From positions 372,001-436,000 of the forward strand of contig BJHL01000003.1 in the NCBI GenBank assembly GCA_014192545.1: DNA of 64,000 nt, given 5' to 3'. Shown in pieces: positions 26,544 through 35,740 of this stretch. Numbering within the stretch: position 1 is the first letter of the stretch; each line of letters begins with the position of its first letter. Both the position numbers and the translations under genes were made by a program. This DNA is from Phycisphaerae bacterium. Lineage in GTDB: Bacteria > Planctomycetota > Phycisphaerae > Phycisphaerales > UBA1924. A model generated the notes under the pieces. That model ran no database searches. It was not told the DNA's origin and worked only from the letters and a program-made list of their open reading frames with translations.

Positions 26544-27619
26544 GCGTCATTATGATTCATGTGATAGGCGACAGCCACGTGTCGATATTCACGGGCTTAC
26601 ATGGCGTGTGCCCGGCGTTCCCTGACTCGACGCCGCATGCGCTAGACTCGTTTCGCGTGTGGCATCTCGGCCCGTTCTTGGCGTATTCGGTAGACAAACC
26701 CACTCACAGGGTGTGCAGGCTCGCGCTGCAATGCTTGAAACATGTTCCGATGAAGTCGCAGATCGCGTTCTTCATGGGTGAGATTGACTGCAGAAATCAC
26801 ATTCTCAAGCACGGCTCATCGCGTCGGACCATCGTCCAGAACGCCAAAAAGGTTGCTACTCGATACGTGCGTGCGGTTGACGAACTTTCCCGGCCGCGAA
26901 AGCCAGTCAAACTCGCCGTCGTCGCGCTTCCACCCGCAACTGAAGCGCAGCACGGCAACGAGCATCAGCCAAGTGTCGGCACGCACGCGCAGCGGACTGT
27001 CGCGGTCGCGGCATTTAACGCGGGGCTTCGCGCCGCTGCGAAGTCGTGCGGTATGCAAGTCTTTGAGGCGATCGCGAGCCTGGGCGATGAACAGGGGCGC
27101 CCGCTCGGTGCGTACTTCGCCGACGGCGTGCATGCTGATCCGCGATGTTTGCCTGTGGTTGTGCAGGAGCTGCGACAGAAGGGCTGGCTTGATATGCACG
27201 GTCATGACCTTGCGGTGGCGCAAGCACTCGCATGTATCGCCCCGCCGACGCGGCACAGCCTGCCTTGCGGACTTGGTGACCTGCGAACCGCCAGGCTTGT
27301 GCTCGCGGAACGTGCTGCACTTCGGTGCCGCGCTGCAGGCGCGAAGACGGCGGCGGTGTATGGCGCGGGCCGACACACGCACGATCTGGGTCTGGCGTGC
27401 TTCACGCGCGCAGGGTTGCGCGTGGTGGCTTTGCTAGATGACAGCCCTGCTGTTGACACACTTCACGGTGTGCGGGTGATGCGGCCCGACGCGGTTCGTA
27501 CGCGGTTTGATGCTGTCATCATTTCCTCTGACGGTCACGAGAGCACGCTGCTGCAATCGGCGAAGCGGCGGTTCGGCTCATCGAAGCTGATCATGCCGAT
27601 CTACACGCAGCCTGAGTGA
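26540..27619 (+). CDS. SGNH-hydrolase-like protein with the shared C-terminal Rossmann-like domain
   Basis: 359 residues from a GTG at 26540 that overlaps the preceding stop; an ATG at 26552 (MIHVIGDSH) is an alternative. The N-terminal part shows SGNH-like blocks: IGDSHVSIFTGLHG with the nucleophile Ser in GDSH, FFMGEIDCRNHIL in the place of the usual GxND, and FADGVHADP giving the Asp-His pair. Such proteins are often glycan O-acetyl esterases or transferases. The C-terminal domain (about 271-355) starts AAVYGAGRHTHDLG and contains VVALLDDSPAVDTLHGVRV and DAVIISSDGHESTL, the same as in the two neighbours. The end overlaps the convergent glycosyltransferase gene by 29 bases. Confidence 0.75.
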   Translation: MSVIMIHVIGDSHVSIFTGLHGVCPAFPDSTPHALDSFRVWHLGPFLAYSVDKPTHRVCRLALQCLKHVPMKSQIAFFMGEIDCRNHILKHGSSRRTIVQNAKKVATRYVRAVDELSRPRKPVKLAVVALPPATEAQHGNEHQPSVGTHAQRTVAVAAFNAGLRAAAKSCGMQVFEAIASLGDEQGRPLGAYFADGVHADPRCLPVVVQELRQKGWLDMHGHDLAVAQALACIAPPTRHSLPCGLGDLRTARLVLAERAALRCRAAGAKTAAVYGAGRHTHDLGLACFTRAGLRVVALLDDSPAVDTLHGVRVMRPDAVRTRFDAVIISSDGHESTLLQSAKRRFGSSKLIMPIYTQPE

Positions 27620-30020
27620 CATCTGCATGTTCGTCGATCATTTCGAACATGCGACCCAACTGCGAACGCAGGCTGTAATGACGAAGCGCCGCCGATTGCT
27701 GCCACGATGCCAGAGAGTCGCGTCGCACGCGACGAGTCACGGCAGCCGTAGCCGATGCGATAAATGACTCTCGCGACCAGAAGCAGCTGGACGCGATGTC
27801 TCCGGTCAGCCATGCTGCCTCGACAGGTAAAGCGTGCGAGCCCGGCTTGATCTGCGACACATCCATCACCTGCTTGCCGTCTAACGGATGCTGCGGGTGC
27901 ATGCCCAGGTCGCCATACAACGAATAGACGAGCATGGATTCCCAATGCCCAGCGATCTGCGTCGCGAGATACTGCTTTCCATCGATGATGACTCGCTCAC
28001 ACTCCGCCGCATCGACGCGCGTCCCGATCGAGTTCTGAGCCCAGAATTCCAGCAGTCGCACATCATCCGCCTTTACACGCACAAGCGTGCAGCCGCCGGA
28101 TAGGGCGCACTCCAGCACACGTTGGTGATACATGCCGCCCAGCCCGGCGTGCAGGTGCACTCGCGCACACTGATACGCCGCGCGAAGTGATTCATCATGT
28201 GACAGCTCGCCCTTGGCATACTTTGCAAATCGCTCGTGGCGTTCCCATCCGCGACCGTACAAGTGCAGTCGCCAGCCGCGCGAGTCGCAGAGATCAGCAG
28301 CCCAGCCGATCATCTGTTGCCGTAATGCACGTTCAGCGATCGGGTGGACGACTTGATGTAGCACATCTGCGCCTATGCGCTCAACGCTAGCTTGTCCGCC
28401 GATTTTTCGTAGCTTTTGTTCCACAAGCTGGCGGAGTGCAGGCAGCAACTGCTCGCCATGAACATCAGCGGCACAGGCCATATCGGTGACAATCGGTGTC
28501 AACTCGCTGATAAGATGCCGCGCAGTTCCATCACCCGCAGACGCGACGGCTCTCGCGGCGAAAGCTTGCGGCGTCTCGCTTTGGTGCGACACGTAAGCAA
28601 CTTCACACGCGAACTTGCGCCGCAAATCTTCTTCCACGGGCTTTTCATGAAACTTGATCTGGCTTGCCAGTACCGGTGTTTCAAGTGTGCGATTGGTGGC
28701 GATTGCCAACGTCTGAATCATCTCAGGATGCAAGTGTCCCATGATGAAATCTCGCTCGGTGACTTTGCTTGCTGAGCCGGATTGAAACAGATGCCGCATC
28801 GCATCTTGAACCCACGTGACAACAGTTGTCATGGGCGGTGCAACGTCGGGTAACTGGGACCGCAGCGTGTTGATGAAAAGCACGATATCCGGCTGAAATC
28901 GTTCGAATGCCTGAAGCAACGCGAGTGGCGTGAGAAGCGAGTGCTCGTCAGGCTCAACCAGTACGCTCGCCTCGCACCCCAGCGTGCGCAGCGTTGCAGC
29001 AATGTCCGATGCGGCATGCTGCACGTATGTCGAGTATCGCGTCGTTGGTAGCAGCACCCGCACGCCTTGTCCGGCGGACAGCCGGTTGTCGCGTTGCGAT
29101 GCGGTCTGGATGTCCCACGCCAACACACGTGCGCGCGTTGCGGTCGTTTCTTGCGATTGCAACTCGCCCACCTCGGCAAGCAATCGGCCAGGCTCCCCTC
29201 GCGGCCAGCGTGCCGATTCAAATGGTGGCATGGGCAAAGACACCACCCATCCCAGCGTGCACCCGATGCGAGCACGGGCCTCATCGCTCACGCGCTGAGG
29301 GCAGTCGGCACCGATCCACACTTGCACGCGTAGTGCAGCAAGAACATCCGGCATGGCTCGCAAGCACAATGCGCACAATGCTTCGGCGGGGCTTGCTGCG
29401 AGAAGCACAACGCGAGCTTGCAATTCTCCACGGGATTTTGCTGTTTGTGCGAAGAGTGTCGTAATCACTTCCGGCGCGTGCATGCCATCGAGATAGAACG
29501 GTCCATCACGCACGTTGCTTTGGGCAAGAAGCTCACCGGCACCGAGTGTGTTGGAAAACAACACCCACGATTGATCCGGCGCTCGCAACGTGACCACGCC
29601 GGTCGTGGTGCGGAAAGCGCGATGTTGACGCAGTGCAGTCGTCCACGATTCGACATGGGGTGCGAGTATGTCGCGCGTTGTAACTGGCAACGCGTGCAAG
29701 TTCGCTTCTAAATTCTTCAACATTTCAGCGTGCGACACAGCATCATCTGGCAAACTCGCGAGCAGCTTCGCCAGCCCCGCCTTGGCAGGATGCTCCGTCT
29801 CTCTCAATGCCTCGCTGGCCAGCGTTCGCAATCCCATCCGCGCATATGCAACCGCTTGCGCGACACGCAGCTCATTGCGGATTTGATCCGGCAACTGCTC
29901 TCGCAGTTTGGCTGCAATCGCCGGCACGACCGCCCACGCATCTGCAGTCAGTGCTTGCTTGCCCACGCCAGATCGGCAGATATCCGCCTCGATTGGGGTG
30001 AACTGCGGGTCGATGGGCAT
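27591..30020 (-). CDS. Large glycosyltransferase with C-terminal GT1/CgeB-like domain
   Basis: 809 residues. The first 130 residues are helical and resemble TPR-type repeats (NELRVAQAVAYARMGLRTLA). A middle region (about 150-310) has no recognised motif. From about 318 there is a two-lobed glycosyltransferase: GVRVLLPTTRYSTYVQHAAS, DIVLFINTLRS, VVTWVQDAMRHLFQ and finally LHLYGRGWERH with ARVHLHAGLGGMYHQRVLEC. That last segment is the nucleotide-sugar binding part of GT1-like and spore-protein (CgeB, DUF3880-like) glycosyltransferases. The substrate is unknown. The gene converges on the SGNH-like gene and overlaps its end. Confidence 0.78.
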   Translation of the reverse strand: MPIDPQFTPIEADICRSGVGKQALTADAWAVVPAIAAKLREQLPDQIRNELRVAQAVAYARMGLRTLASEALRETEHPAKAGLAKLLASLPDDAVSHAEMLKNLEANLHALPVTTRDILAPHVESWTTALRQHRAFRTTTGVVTLRAPDQSWVLFSNTLGAGELLAQSNVRDGPFYLDGMHAPEVITTLFAQTAKSRGELQARVVLLAASPAEALCALCLRAMPDVLAALRVQVWIGADCPQRVSDEARARIGCTLGWVVSLPMPPFESARWPRGEPGRLLAEVGELQSQETTATRARVLAWDIQTASQRDNRLSAGQGVRVLLPTTRYSTYVQHAASDIAATLRTLGCEASVLVEPDEHSLLTPLALLQAFERFQPDIVLFINTLRSQLPDVAPPMTTVVTWVQDAMRHLFQSGSASKVTERDFIMGHLHPEMIQTLAIATNRTLETPVLASQIKFHEKPVEEDLRRKFACEVAYVSHQSETPQAFAARAVASAGDGTARHLISELTPIVTDMACAADVHGEQLLPALRQLVEQKLRKIGGQASVERIGADVLHQVVHPIAERALRQQMIGWAADLCDSRGWRLHLYGRGWERHERFAKYAKGELSHDESLRAAYQCARVHLHAGLGGMYHQRVLECALSGGCTLVRVKADDVRLLEFWAQNSIGTRVDAAECERVIIDGKQYLATQIAGHWESMLVYSLYGDLGMHPQHPLDGKQVMDVSQIKPGSHALPVEAAWLTGDIASSCFWSRESFIASATAAVTRRVRRDSLASWQQSAALRHYSLRSQLGRMFEMIDEHADVTQAACRSA

Positions 30021-30140
30021 GTTCGAAGGATCGGTATTCTGAGCACAAAAACACGAAAAAACTGCGCAGCGATTGTCTAGTCGGCATAATCACTCCAGAC
30101 CGGCTGAATACACCCATCACGATCGACCGATATTCACAAA

Positions 30141-31802
30141 ATGGCGATCTCCTCGGACCTCACGCATCACGTCGATAGTCGCGAGATCCCAGGTGCTCGT
30201 GCGAAGGTTCTCACGCAGTCGCGGTTGCTTGAGCTGCGCGAACAAGCACGCATCGCCGGCAAAGTGGTCGTGCAGTGCCACGGGTGCTTCGACATCGTCC
30301 ATCCCGGTCACATTCGTCACCTGCGGCAAGCTCGCTCGCACGGGGACATTCTGCTCGTGACAATTACGGGCGATGTTGCGTGGACCAAGCGTGATGGCGC
30401 GCCGCTGATTCCGCAGGAGCTTCGTGCTGAAAATCTCGCCGAACTCGACTGCGTGGACTGGGTCGCAATTGAACCAAGACCGACCGCTGCGGAATTGCTC
30501 GCGGAAGTCAAGCCCGATGTTTACGTCAAGGGCAAGGAGTACGAACGCAGCGATGATCCGCGTTTTCTCGAAGAGCGCCGAGTCGTCGAATCACACGGCG
30601 GACGCGTCGTTTTCTCAAGCGGCGACATCGTTTTTTCATCAACGGCACTTATTCGCTCGCTTGAGTCAATGGCCGATCCGTATCACGCAAAACTCACGAG
30701 CTTGCTCGCGCGACCCGAACTCAGCGCGCCGGCACTGCATCAGCGTTTGTCAGCGTGTGCCGGTAAGCGCGTGCTCGTTGTCGGCGAGACAATTCTCGAC
30801 ACGTACTGGCTCTGCGACCAACCAGAAATCGCAAGTGAATCGCCCGTCATGACGTTGCGGCCGATTGAAAAACGCCAGTACGATGGTGGCGCAGCAGTCA
30901 TCGCGCGACATCTCGCAGCAATGGGTGCGAGACCGACCCTGCTCACGTGCCTTTCGCCTCGCCCCGAATCCGCGTTGCTTCGCCGCCGGCTTGAAGCCGA
31001 AGGGATTCAAATCGAGGCGATAGCGAGTGATGAACCGCAGCCAGAAAAGCAGCGATTTTTGGTGGGGTCGCAGAAAATCATGAAGGTAAACAACTTTCAT
31101 CCACTCTCGCTTGATGCAGAGCGTCGTGATCGGATGGTTGACATCGCAGCAAGCACCGCGAGAGGGTTTGATGCCGCAATCGTCGTTGACTTTGGCAATG
31201 GCATGTTGTCTCCCGTGACGATCGAACGACTCGGAGCCGCGCTCAGATCGCGCGTGGGTGTGCTTGCGGGCGATGTGTCAGGGCGCCGGGCTGCATTGCG
31301 GCACTTTCTCAACTTTGATTTGCTGGCACCGTCCGAAGCCGAAGCTCGTGCTGCAATGCAATGCTTTGATGAGAGCCTGCCCGTTGTCGCGTGGCGCCTG
31401 TTTCAGCAGACAGGTGCACGCAACGCGTTTATCACGCTGGGCGCCGAAGGTCTTATTGCGTGCTCTCGCAAGCCCGGCGCTGAGCTTGCTCAGGAACGCG
31501 AGAATCTCTCTCGCGTGACGAGCGAGTATGTTCCGTCGCTCATTGCACACGCGCTTGATCCGCTAGGCTGCGGCGATGCCCTCCTCGCCGCCGCAACACT
31601 CAGTCTCACCACAGGCGCATCGCCACTCGCTGGTGCCTTCTTGGGCAGCATCGCGGCTGCCGCACAGGCGCAGCGAATGGGAAACGTGGCAATTTCTGCA
31701 GCAGATATGCGACAAGGCATTGCTCGCGCACACGCCGCCAAACTCGTGTTCGCCCCGGCGGATTCCGATACGCTCGCTTCAACTGGGTCGGCATCGCCGT
31801 GA
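30141..31802 (+). CDS. HldE-like bifunctional sugar nucleotidyltransferase and PfkB-family kinase, domains in reverse order
   Basis: 553 residues. The N-terminal domain (about 40-175) is a cytidylyl/adenylyltransferase with CHGCFDIVHPGHIRHLRQAR (HxGH motif), DVYVKGKEYERSDDP and VFSSTALI. The C-terminal domain (about 208-530) is a PfkB carbohydrate kinase with VVGETILDTYWLCDQPEIA, YDGGAAVIARHLAAMGA and the anion-hole motif DPLGCGDALLAAATLS. In E. coli HldE the kinase comes first, so here the order is swapped. The likely job is phosphorylating and nucleotidylating a heptose or similar sugar for the glycan cluster. The exact sugar cannot be told. The next gene starts within its stop (GTGA). Confidence 0.88.
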   Translation: MAISSDLTHHVDSREIPGARAKVLTQSRLLELREQARIAGKVVVQCHGCFDIVHPGHIRHLRQARSHGDILLVTITGDVAWTKRDGAPLIPQELRAENLAELDCVDWVAIEPRPTAAELLAEVKPDVYVKGKEYERSDDPRFLEERRVVESHGGRVVFSSGDIVFSSTALIRSLESMADPYHAKLTSLLARPELSAPALHQRLSACAGKRVLVVGETILDTYWLCDQPEIASESPVMTLRPIEKRQYDGGAAVIARHLAAMGARPTLLTCLSPRPESALLRRRLEAEGIQIEAIASDEPQPEKQRFLVGSQKIMKVNNFHPLSLDAERRDRMVDIAASTARGFDAAIVVDFGNGMLSPVTIERLGAALRSRVGVLAGDVSGRRAALRHFLNFDLLAPSEAEARAAMQCFDESLPVVAWRLFQQTGARNAFITLGAEGLIACSRKPGAELAQERENLSRVTSEYVPSLIAHALDPLGCGDALLAAATLSLTTGASPLAGAFLGSIAAAAQAQRMGNVAISAADMRQGIARAHAAKLVFAPADSDTLASTGSASP

Positions 31803-32917
31803 TCTCGTACGTCTTGCCAACACGAGATCGCACAGCCACGCTCAATGCAACATTGCGAGATCTCGCGTCGCTCCCAGCACACGATGCTCAACTCGTTATC
31901 GTTGACAACGCATCAACGCAGCCTTGCGTCGCACCACGCTCGCTTTCAAACGGCGTTCAGGTTCACATCGAGCGACTGCGCGAGAACCAAGGTACAGGCG
32001 GTCGCAACGCCGGCGTCGTTCGTGCCCTTGCATCATGCGGTTCAGCATCGCTCGGTTCAGCAGCAAGCAATCACTGGATCATCATGCTCGATGATGACAG
32101 CGCTCCCCTCTCGCTCGACTTCTTACCACTGCTTGCTTCAGCACAACCAGACGAAGCTGTCATCGCCGCCGAAGTTCTGCTCGAGGACAGCCCCGACGGA
32201 ACCCAGCGGCACGAATCTGGCGGCTTGCCCGAAGTTCCCATCGGCTGCGGTGCAGCAATTCGCGCGGACGTCTGGACCGAGATTGGCGGCTACGACCCAA
32301 CCTTCGACTACTACGCCGAGGAATATGACTTTGCCGCTCGCATGCTGCTCGCTGGCATGCGCGTTCGCTACGACCGGCGGTTCCAGGTGCGTCATCGAAA
32401 AGTGAGCCAGGGTCGCGACATGAACCGCATTCTCTGCAATCTTGTGCGAAACAATGCATGGGTCATGGCTCGCTACGCACCAGACGATCAGCGCGGCGCG
32501 CTGATTCAACATCAGATTGATCGTTACGCGATCATCGCTGACAAAGAAAAAGCGACGGCTGGATACCAACGTGGCCTCGCCCAACTGCAAGCTACGCTTT
32601 CGCACCAGCCACGCCGACCGCTCAATACAGACAAATGGCAACGATTCACCGGCTACGCCGCCGTCGCCGCGACACTCCGACGCGCCGCGGCTTCATGCGG
32701 CATCCTCGCAATCGTCAATCATGGCAAGAACGTGGAAGTAATCGAACAAGCCGCTCGCGATGTTGGCATGACCATCACGCCGGAAATCGCAAACGCCGAC
32801 ACGCTGCTGATCGGATCGCTTTCGCCAGGCCCAATGCTCGACGCAACCGCGATGCAACTGGCCGCACACCCATCGATGTGCGTACTCCCTCCTTGGACAC
32901 TTGCCGGCGCAAGCTGA
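31799..32917 (+). CDS. Glycosyltransferase family 2 with an extra C-terminal domain
   Basis: 372 residues from a GTG overlapping the HldE-like stop. The GT-A domain has ISYVLPTRDRTATLNATL, LVIVDNAST, the metal-binding DDDSAP after WIIML, and the acceptor-side block GGYDPTFDYYAEEYDFAARM. Residues from about 285 form a second small domain (AASCGILAIVNHGKNVEVIE, ADTLLIGSLSPGPM) that resembles a Rossmann half but is not clearly the same as the domain shared by the three genes at 24142-27619. It probably uses the sugar activated by the upstream enzyme. Confidence 0.88.
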   Translation: MISYVLPTRDRTATLNATLRDLASLPAHDAQLVIVDNASTQPCVAPRSLSNGVQVHIERLRENQGTGGRNAGVVRALASCGSASLGSAASNHWIIMLDDDSAPLSLDFLPLLASAQPDEAVIAAEVLLEDSPDGTQRHESGGLPEVPIGCGAAIRADVWTEIGGYDPTFDYYAEEYDFAARMLLAGMRVRYDRRFQVRHRKVSQGRDMNRILCNLVRNNAWVMARYAPDDQRGALIQHQIDRYAIIADKEKATAGYQRGLAQLQATLSHQPRRPLNTDKWQRFTGYAAVAATLRRAAASCGILAIVNHGKNVEVIEQAARDVGMTITPEIANADTLLIGSLSPGPMLDATAMQLAAHPSMCVLPPWTLAGAS

Positions 32918-33185
32918 ACTCGCCCACATTTCACCGCGTGACGCCTGCAAATCCTTGCACCGTGCGACTATGCAGCTGCAAAAGGCTTCGCTCAACTAGA
33001 ACGAACTTCCGTTTCGTTTCGCGACAGTCCAGTCATGCCCGCAAAATCGATCGCAGCGTTTAATCGCATTGGCGGAGCATCACGCGTAGAAGATAAACAC
33101 TTGCACTGACCGCACGGACAGATCGACCCGAGCCACTGCGCACAGCCAGCATACTCAACAAGCATCCTCTACCAGCATCTTCAAA
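32918..33185. other. Intergenic stretch without recognisable content
   Basis: About 270 bases between the end of the glycan cluster and the tRNA gene. I see no convincing reading frame, hairpin or repeat in it. Confidence 0.6.
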
Positions 33186-33258
33186 TGGAGCGAAAGAGAC
33201 TCGAACTCTCAACCCCTAGCTTGCAAAGCTAGTGCTCTACCAATTGAGCTATCGCCCC
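33186..33258 (-). tRNA. tRNA-Ala (anticodon TGC)
   Basis: The minus strand folds as a cloverleaf: acceptor GGGGCGA pairing with TCGCTCC (one G-U), D arm GCTC...GAGC, anticodon stem CTAGC/GCTAG with the loop TTTGCAA, and T arm GAGAG-TTCGAGT-CTCTT. The anticodon is TGC (alanine) and the discriminator base is A. The CCA end is not encoded. Confidence 0.97.
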
Positions 33259-33365
33259 GAAGGGTCACAATGGTAGCACGTTTCTGCTCCATGGGGAGTA
33301 TGCTTGGTAGCGGGATTGACGTCTGAGCGTTGCCTGCAATCCGTCGCGGTTCTGAAAGGATTTCC

Positions 33366-34376
33366 ATGCGTTCTGAGTTGCTTGGTCGTTTATTGGTGGG
33401 ATCGGTCGTCTCGTGCATGGGGTTCGCGGCGGGGGCCACTCAGGACAGTGTCGCGATTCCTCCAACCAATGCGACTGACGAAGCGCAGGTCGATTTGCAA
33501 GCAGCCGCGCAGCCAGCGTCACGCCGTCGCGAAGATGCATCGCCGCAAGCGGAGGTGTCGTTGTATGGAATGCACCTGTTTTCAGCCGACTTTGACAACA
33601 GTCCCAGCGACGTTTCCGTCACGGGCGGCGGTGCTGGTCTCGATTTTTCGATTCCAGTCACTGAACGCGGCACGCTCACGATCTCGGCGAGTGCCGAGTA
33701 CTGGAACTACGACTTCAGCAATGGCAACGCGTTCTTCCCGCTCGCAGATGCGACTCTGGATGGACCTTGGGAAGACATCTACGTTGGCACTGTCGGTATG
33801 TCTTGGAGTAATAAAATTCATGACAAATGGGGTTACCGCGTCGGCTTCGAGATCACGAGCAGCGGCGAAACCGGAGCGGATTTCTCAGACACGCTCACCT
33901 ACGGCGGCTTTATCGGCGCGACCTACGCCATCAACCAAGACTTCGCTGTGGGCTTTGGCGTCGGTGTGCAGACGCAACATGAGGACGACGCCCTCTTCGT
34001 GCCCGTACCGATCATTCAGTGGCGCATCAATGATCAGTGGAGCATCACCACCAAGCGAGTTGGCAACTTGGGCGGACTCGCAGTGAACTACGCAGTTTGC
34101 GATACGATCACGCTCTCACTCATGGGCGGATACGAACGCAATAGTTACCGGCTTGATGACGAAGGGATTCTGCCCGATGGCGTCGGCCGGCATAGCGGCA
34201 TTCCAGTCGTACTCAACATCGCCTGGACTGCGTCATCACAGATCGAACTCAACGCGTGGGGCGGCTACCTCTTCGCGCAGGAGTACGAACTCATTGATAC
34301 CGACGAGAACAGCGTCGCCAAAGTTGATGCAGATGCAGCGGCGATGGTGGGCTTTGGCGCCACGTTCAAGTTCTGA
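33366..34376 (+). CDS. Secreted beta-barrel outer-membrane-like protein (DUF6268-like)
   Basis: 336 residues from the ATG at 33366, which has AAAGGA just upstream. A signal peptide (LLVGSVVSCMGFAAGATQ) is followed by an Ala/Gln-rich stretch. Then come many amphipathic beta strands with alternating aromatic and polar residues, such as LTISASAEYWNYDF, WSNKIHDKWGYRVGFEI and YAINQDFAVGFGVGVQT. The protein ends in a Phe-terminated strand (GFGATFKF), typical of barrels inserted by the BAM machinery. The DUF6268 assignment is by general resemblance. The function is unknown. Confidence 0.75.
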   Translation: MRSELLGRLLVGSVVSCMGFAAGATQDSVAIPPTNATDEAQVDLQAAAQPASRRREDASPQAEVSLYGMHLFSADFDNSPSDVSVTGGGAGLDFSIPVTERGTLTISASAEYWNYDFSNGNAFFPLADATLDGPWEDIYVGTVGMSWSNKIHDKWGYRVGFEITSSGETGADFSDTLTYGGFIGATYAINQDFAVGFGVGVQTQHEDDALFVPVPIIQWRINDQWSITTKRVGNLGGLAVNYAVCDTITLSLMGGYERNSYRLDDEGILPDGVGRHSGIPVVLNIAWTASSQIELNAWGGYLFAQEYELIDTDENSVAKVDADAAAMVGFGATFKF

Positions 34377-34425
34377 GTCGCTATGTGACACTGACACATC
34401 AGCGCTCGATGCGAGAGCGGCTTAC

Positions 34426-35607
34426 CTATCGCGCGCTTGCATCCTTGCGACGCGTCACGCGCGGTCGACGCCTTTGCACCGATGGCTGCTGACCAACATC
34501 ACATGAAAATCGCACAAACGCTGTGTCTGCCAGCCGATTCGTCGTCGTTTGTATGGCAATTTCCCCGCGATCGACGCCCAGAAATCGCCGCCCCAGAGAA
34601 TGAGCAACCGCAAGCGTCGTGCCTGAGCCTGCGAAAAAGTCTGCGACCAGATCACCCGGCTCACTCGCCCATTTCACGATCCGCTCAAGCAACGCCTCGG
34701 GTTTCTGCGTGACGTAATCAATCGCCAACTCGCGCTTGGTCGCATGGCGCAGTGGCTTCACGCCATCATCAGTCCAGATCGTGTCGATCGTTATTGCTTT
34801 GCACCATCGGCCCGCATCATCTCGCACCAGCGGATACTTGATGTAGACCTTCCCCGTCCCGCTGTCATACACCCGGCCTTCACTGCGAAGCCGCTCGATG
34901 CTCGCATCGCTGTAATCGCCTCGCGGTGCAGTGGTGAAAAACGTCTGCGCCTGTTCATCCCACTTGGCACCGATGGGCGATCCCTCACGCGTGCACTCGC
35001 AAGGCTCAAGCAACTGCGGCAGTTTGCCAGGAAACAACGTACGCGCGGCTGCGCTGTATACAAATATGCTGTCAGCCGTTCGACCAAGCTGCGCGCTCGC
35101 GGCTTGGCGTCCAAGATTCGGCGCACGTCGCCAGACAATTTCGTTGCGAAAACACGCGCGCCCAAAGACTTCATCGAGCATCACGCGCAGCCAAGCACTC
35201 GCTCGCCAATCACACTGCACGAAGATGAATCCATCGCGACGCAACACGCGATGCATCAACACAAGCCTCTCGAACATCGCTTGGCAATAGGTCGCGTCCT
35301 CCCACGTGTCCGAATACGCCAACGCGGCCCCATCGCTTGACTGCACCCCGTGATCAACCTGCGTCGCATACGGCGGATCGATGTAGATCAGCCGAGGCTC
35401 AATTCGCGCGTCTGCCATGAACCGCAGCACGTCCAAGTTGTCAGCCTGTACCAACGCATTGCCCGCTTGCGAAAGCGGCGCGAGCGCGGCTGCAACATCT
35501 GGCGAGACCGCAGTATTCGGCTGCTGCTTGCCAGCCCACGTCAACGTGACTGTCGGTCGCTGCGAACGCGTCTTCTCGCCTTGGCTATCCGATGGTCGCA
35601 TCCGCAA
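34426..35607 (-). CDS. DNA adenine methyltransferase, beta class (orphan)
   Basis: 393 residues. The catalytic motif IV is YIDPPYATQVDHG near residue 95, and the SAM-binding motif I FFAGSGTTLAVAHSLGRRFL lies near the C-terminus. That IV-before-I order defines the beta class found in type III Mod and solitary N6-adenine or N4-cytosine methyltransferases. NALVQADNLDVLRFM before motif IV is also typical. The middle region presumably recognises the target. No restriction or Res gene is adjacent, so it may be a solitary regulatory or remnant enzyme. It is convergent with the barrel gene and divergent from the efflux locus. Confidence 0.9.
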   Translation of the reverse strand: MRMRPSDSQGEKTRSQRPTVTLTWAGKQQPNTAVSPDVAAALAPLSQAGNALVQADNLDVLRFMADARIEPRLIYIDPPYATQVDHGVQSSDGAALAYSDTWEDATYCQAMFERLVLMHRVLRRDGFIFVQCDWRASAWLRVMLDEVFGRACFRNEIVWRRAPNLGRQAASAQLGRTADSIFVYSAAARTLFPGKLPQLLEPCECTREGSPIGAKWDEQAQTFFTTAPRGDYSDASIERLRSEGRVYDSGTGKVYIKYPLVRDDAGRWCKAITIDTIWTDDGVKPLRHATKRELAIDYVTQKPEALLERIVKWASEPGDLVADFFAGSGTTLAVAHSLGRRFLGVDRGEIAIQTTTNRLADTAFVRFSCDVGQQPSVQRRRPRVTRRKDASAR

Positions 35608-35682
35608 GGCTATGCCAAGGTGTGATTTAGAACAAAACTGGAGGTGCCCGTCAATCGAGTTGACTGGCTCGTGCGTAGACTA

Positions 35683-35700
35683 TTCAAACACTCGTTTGAA
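35683..35700. promoter_or_regulatory. Palindromic operator candidate of the first TetR gene
   Basis: A perfect inverted repeat TTCAAAC-ACTC-GTTTGAA lies 40 bases before the first TetR start. A TTGACT hexamer 17 bases upstream (35660-35665) could be its -35 box, with the palindrome covering the -10 region. This is a plausible autoregulatory site for the downstream TetR protein. Confidence 0.6.
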
Positions 35701-35740
35701 ACACACGTTTTACTCCGAATTACACCCCCTCCCACCACCA

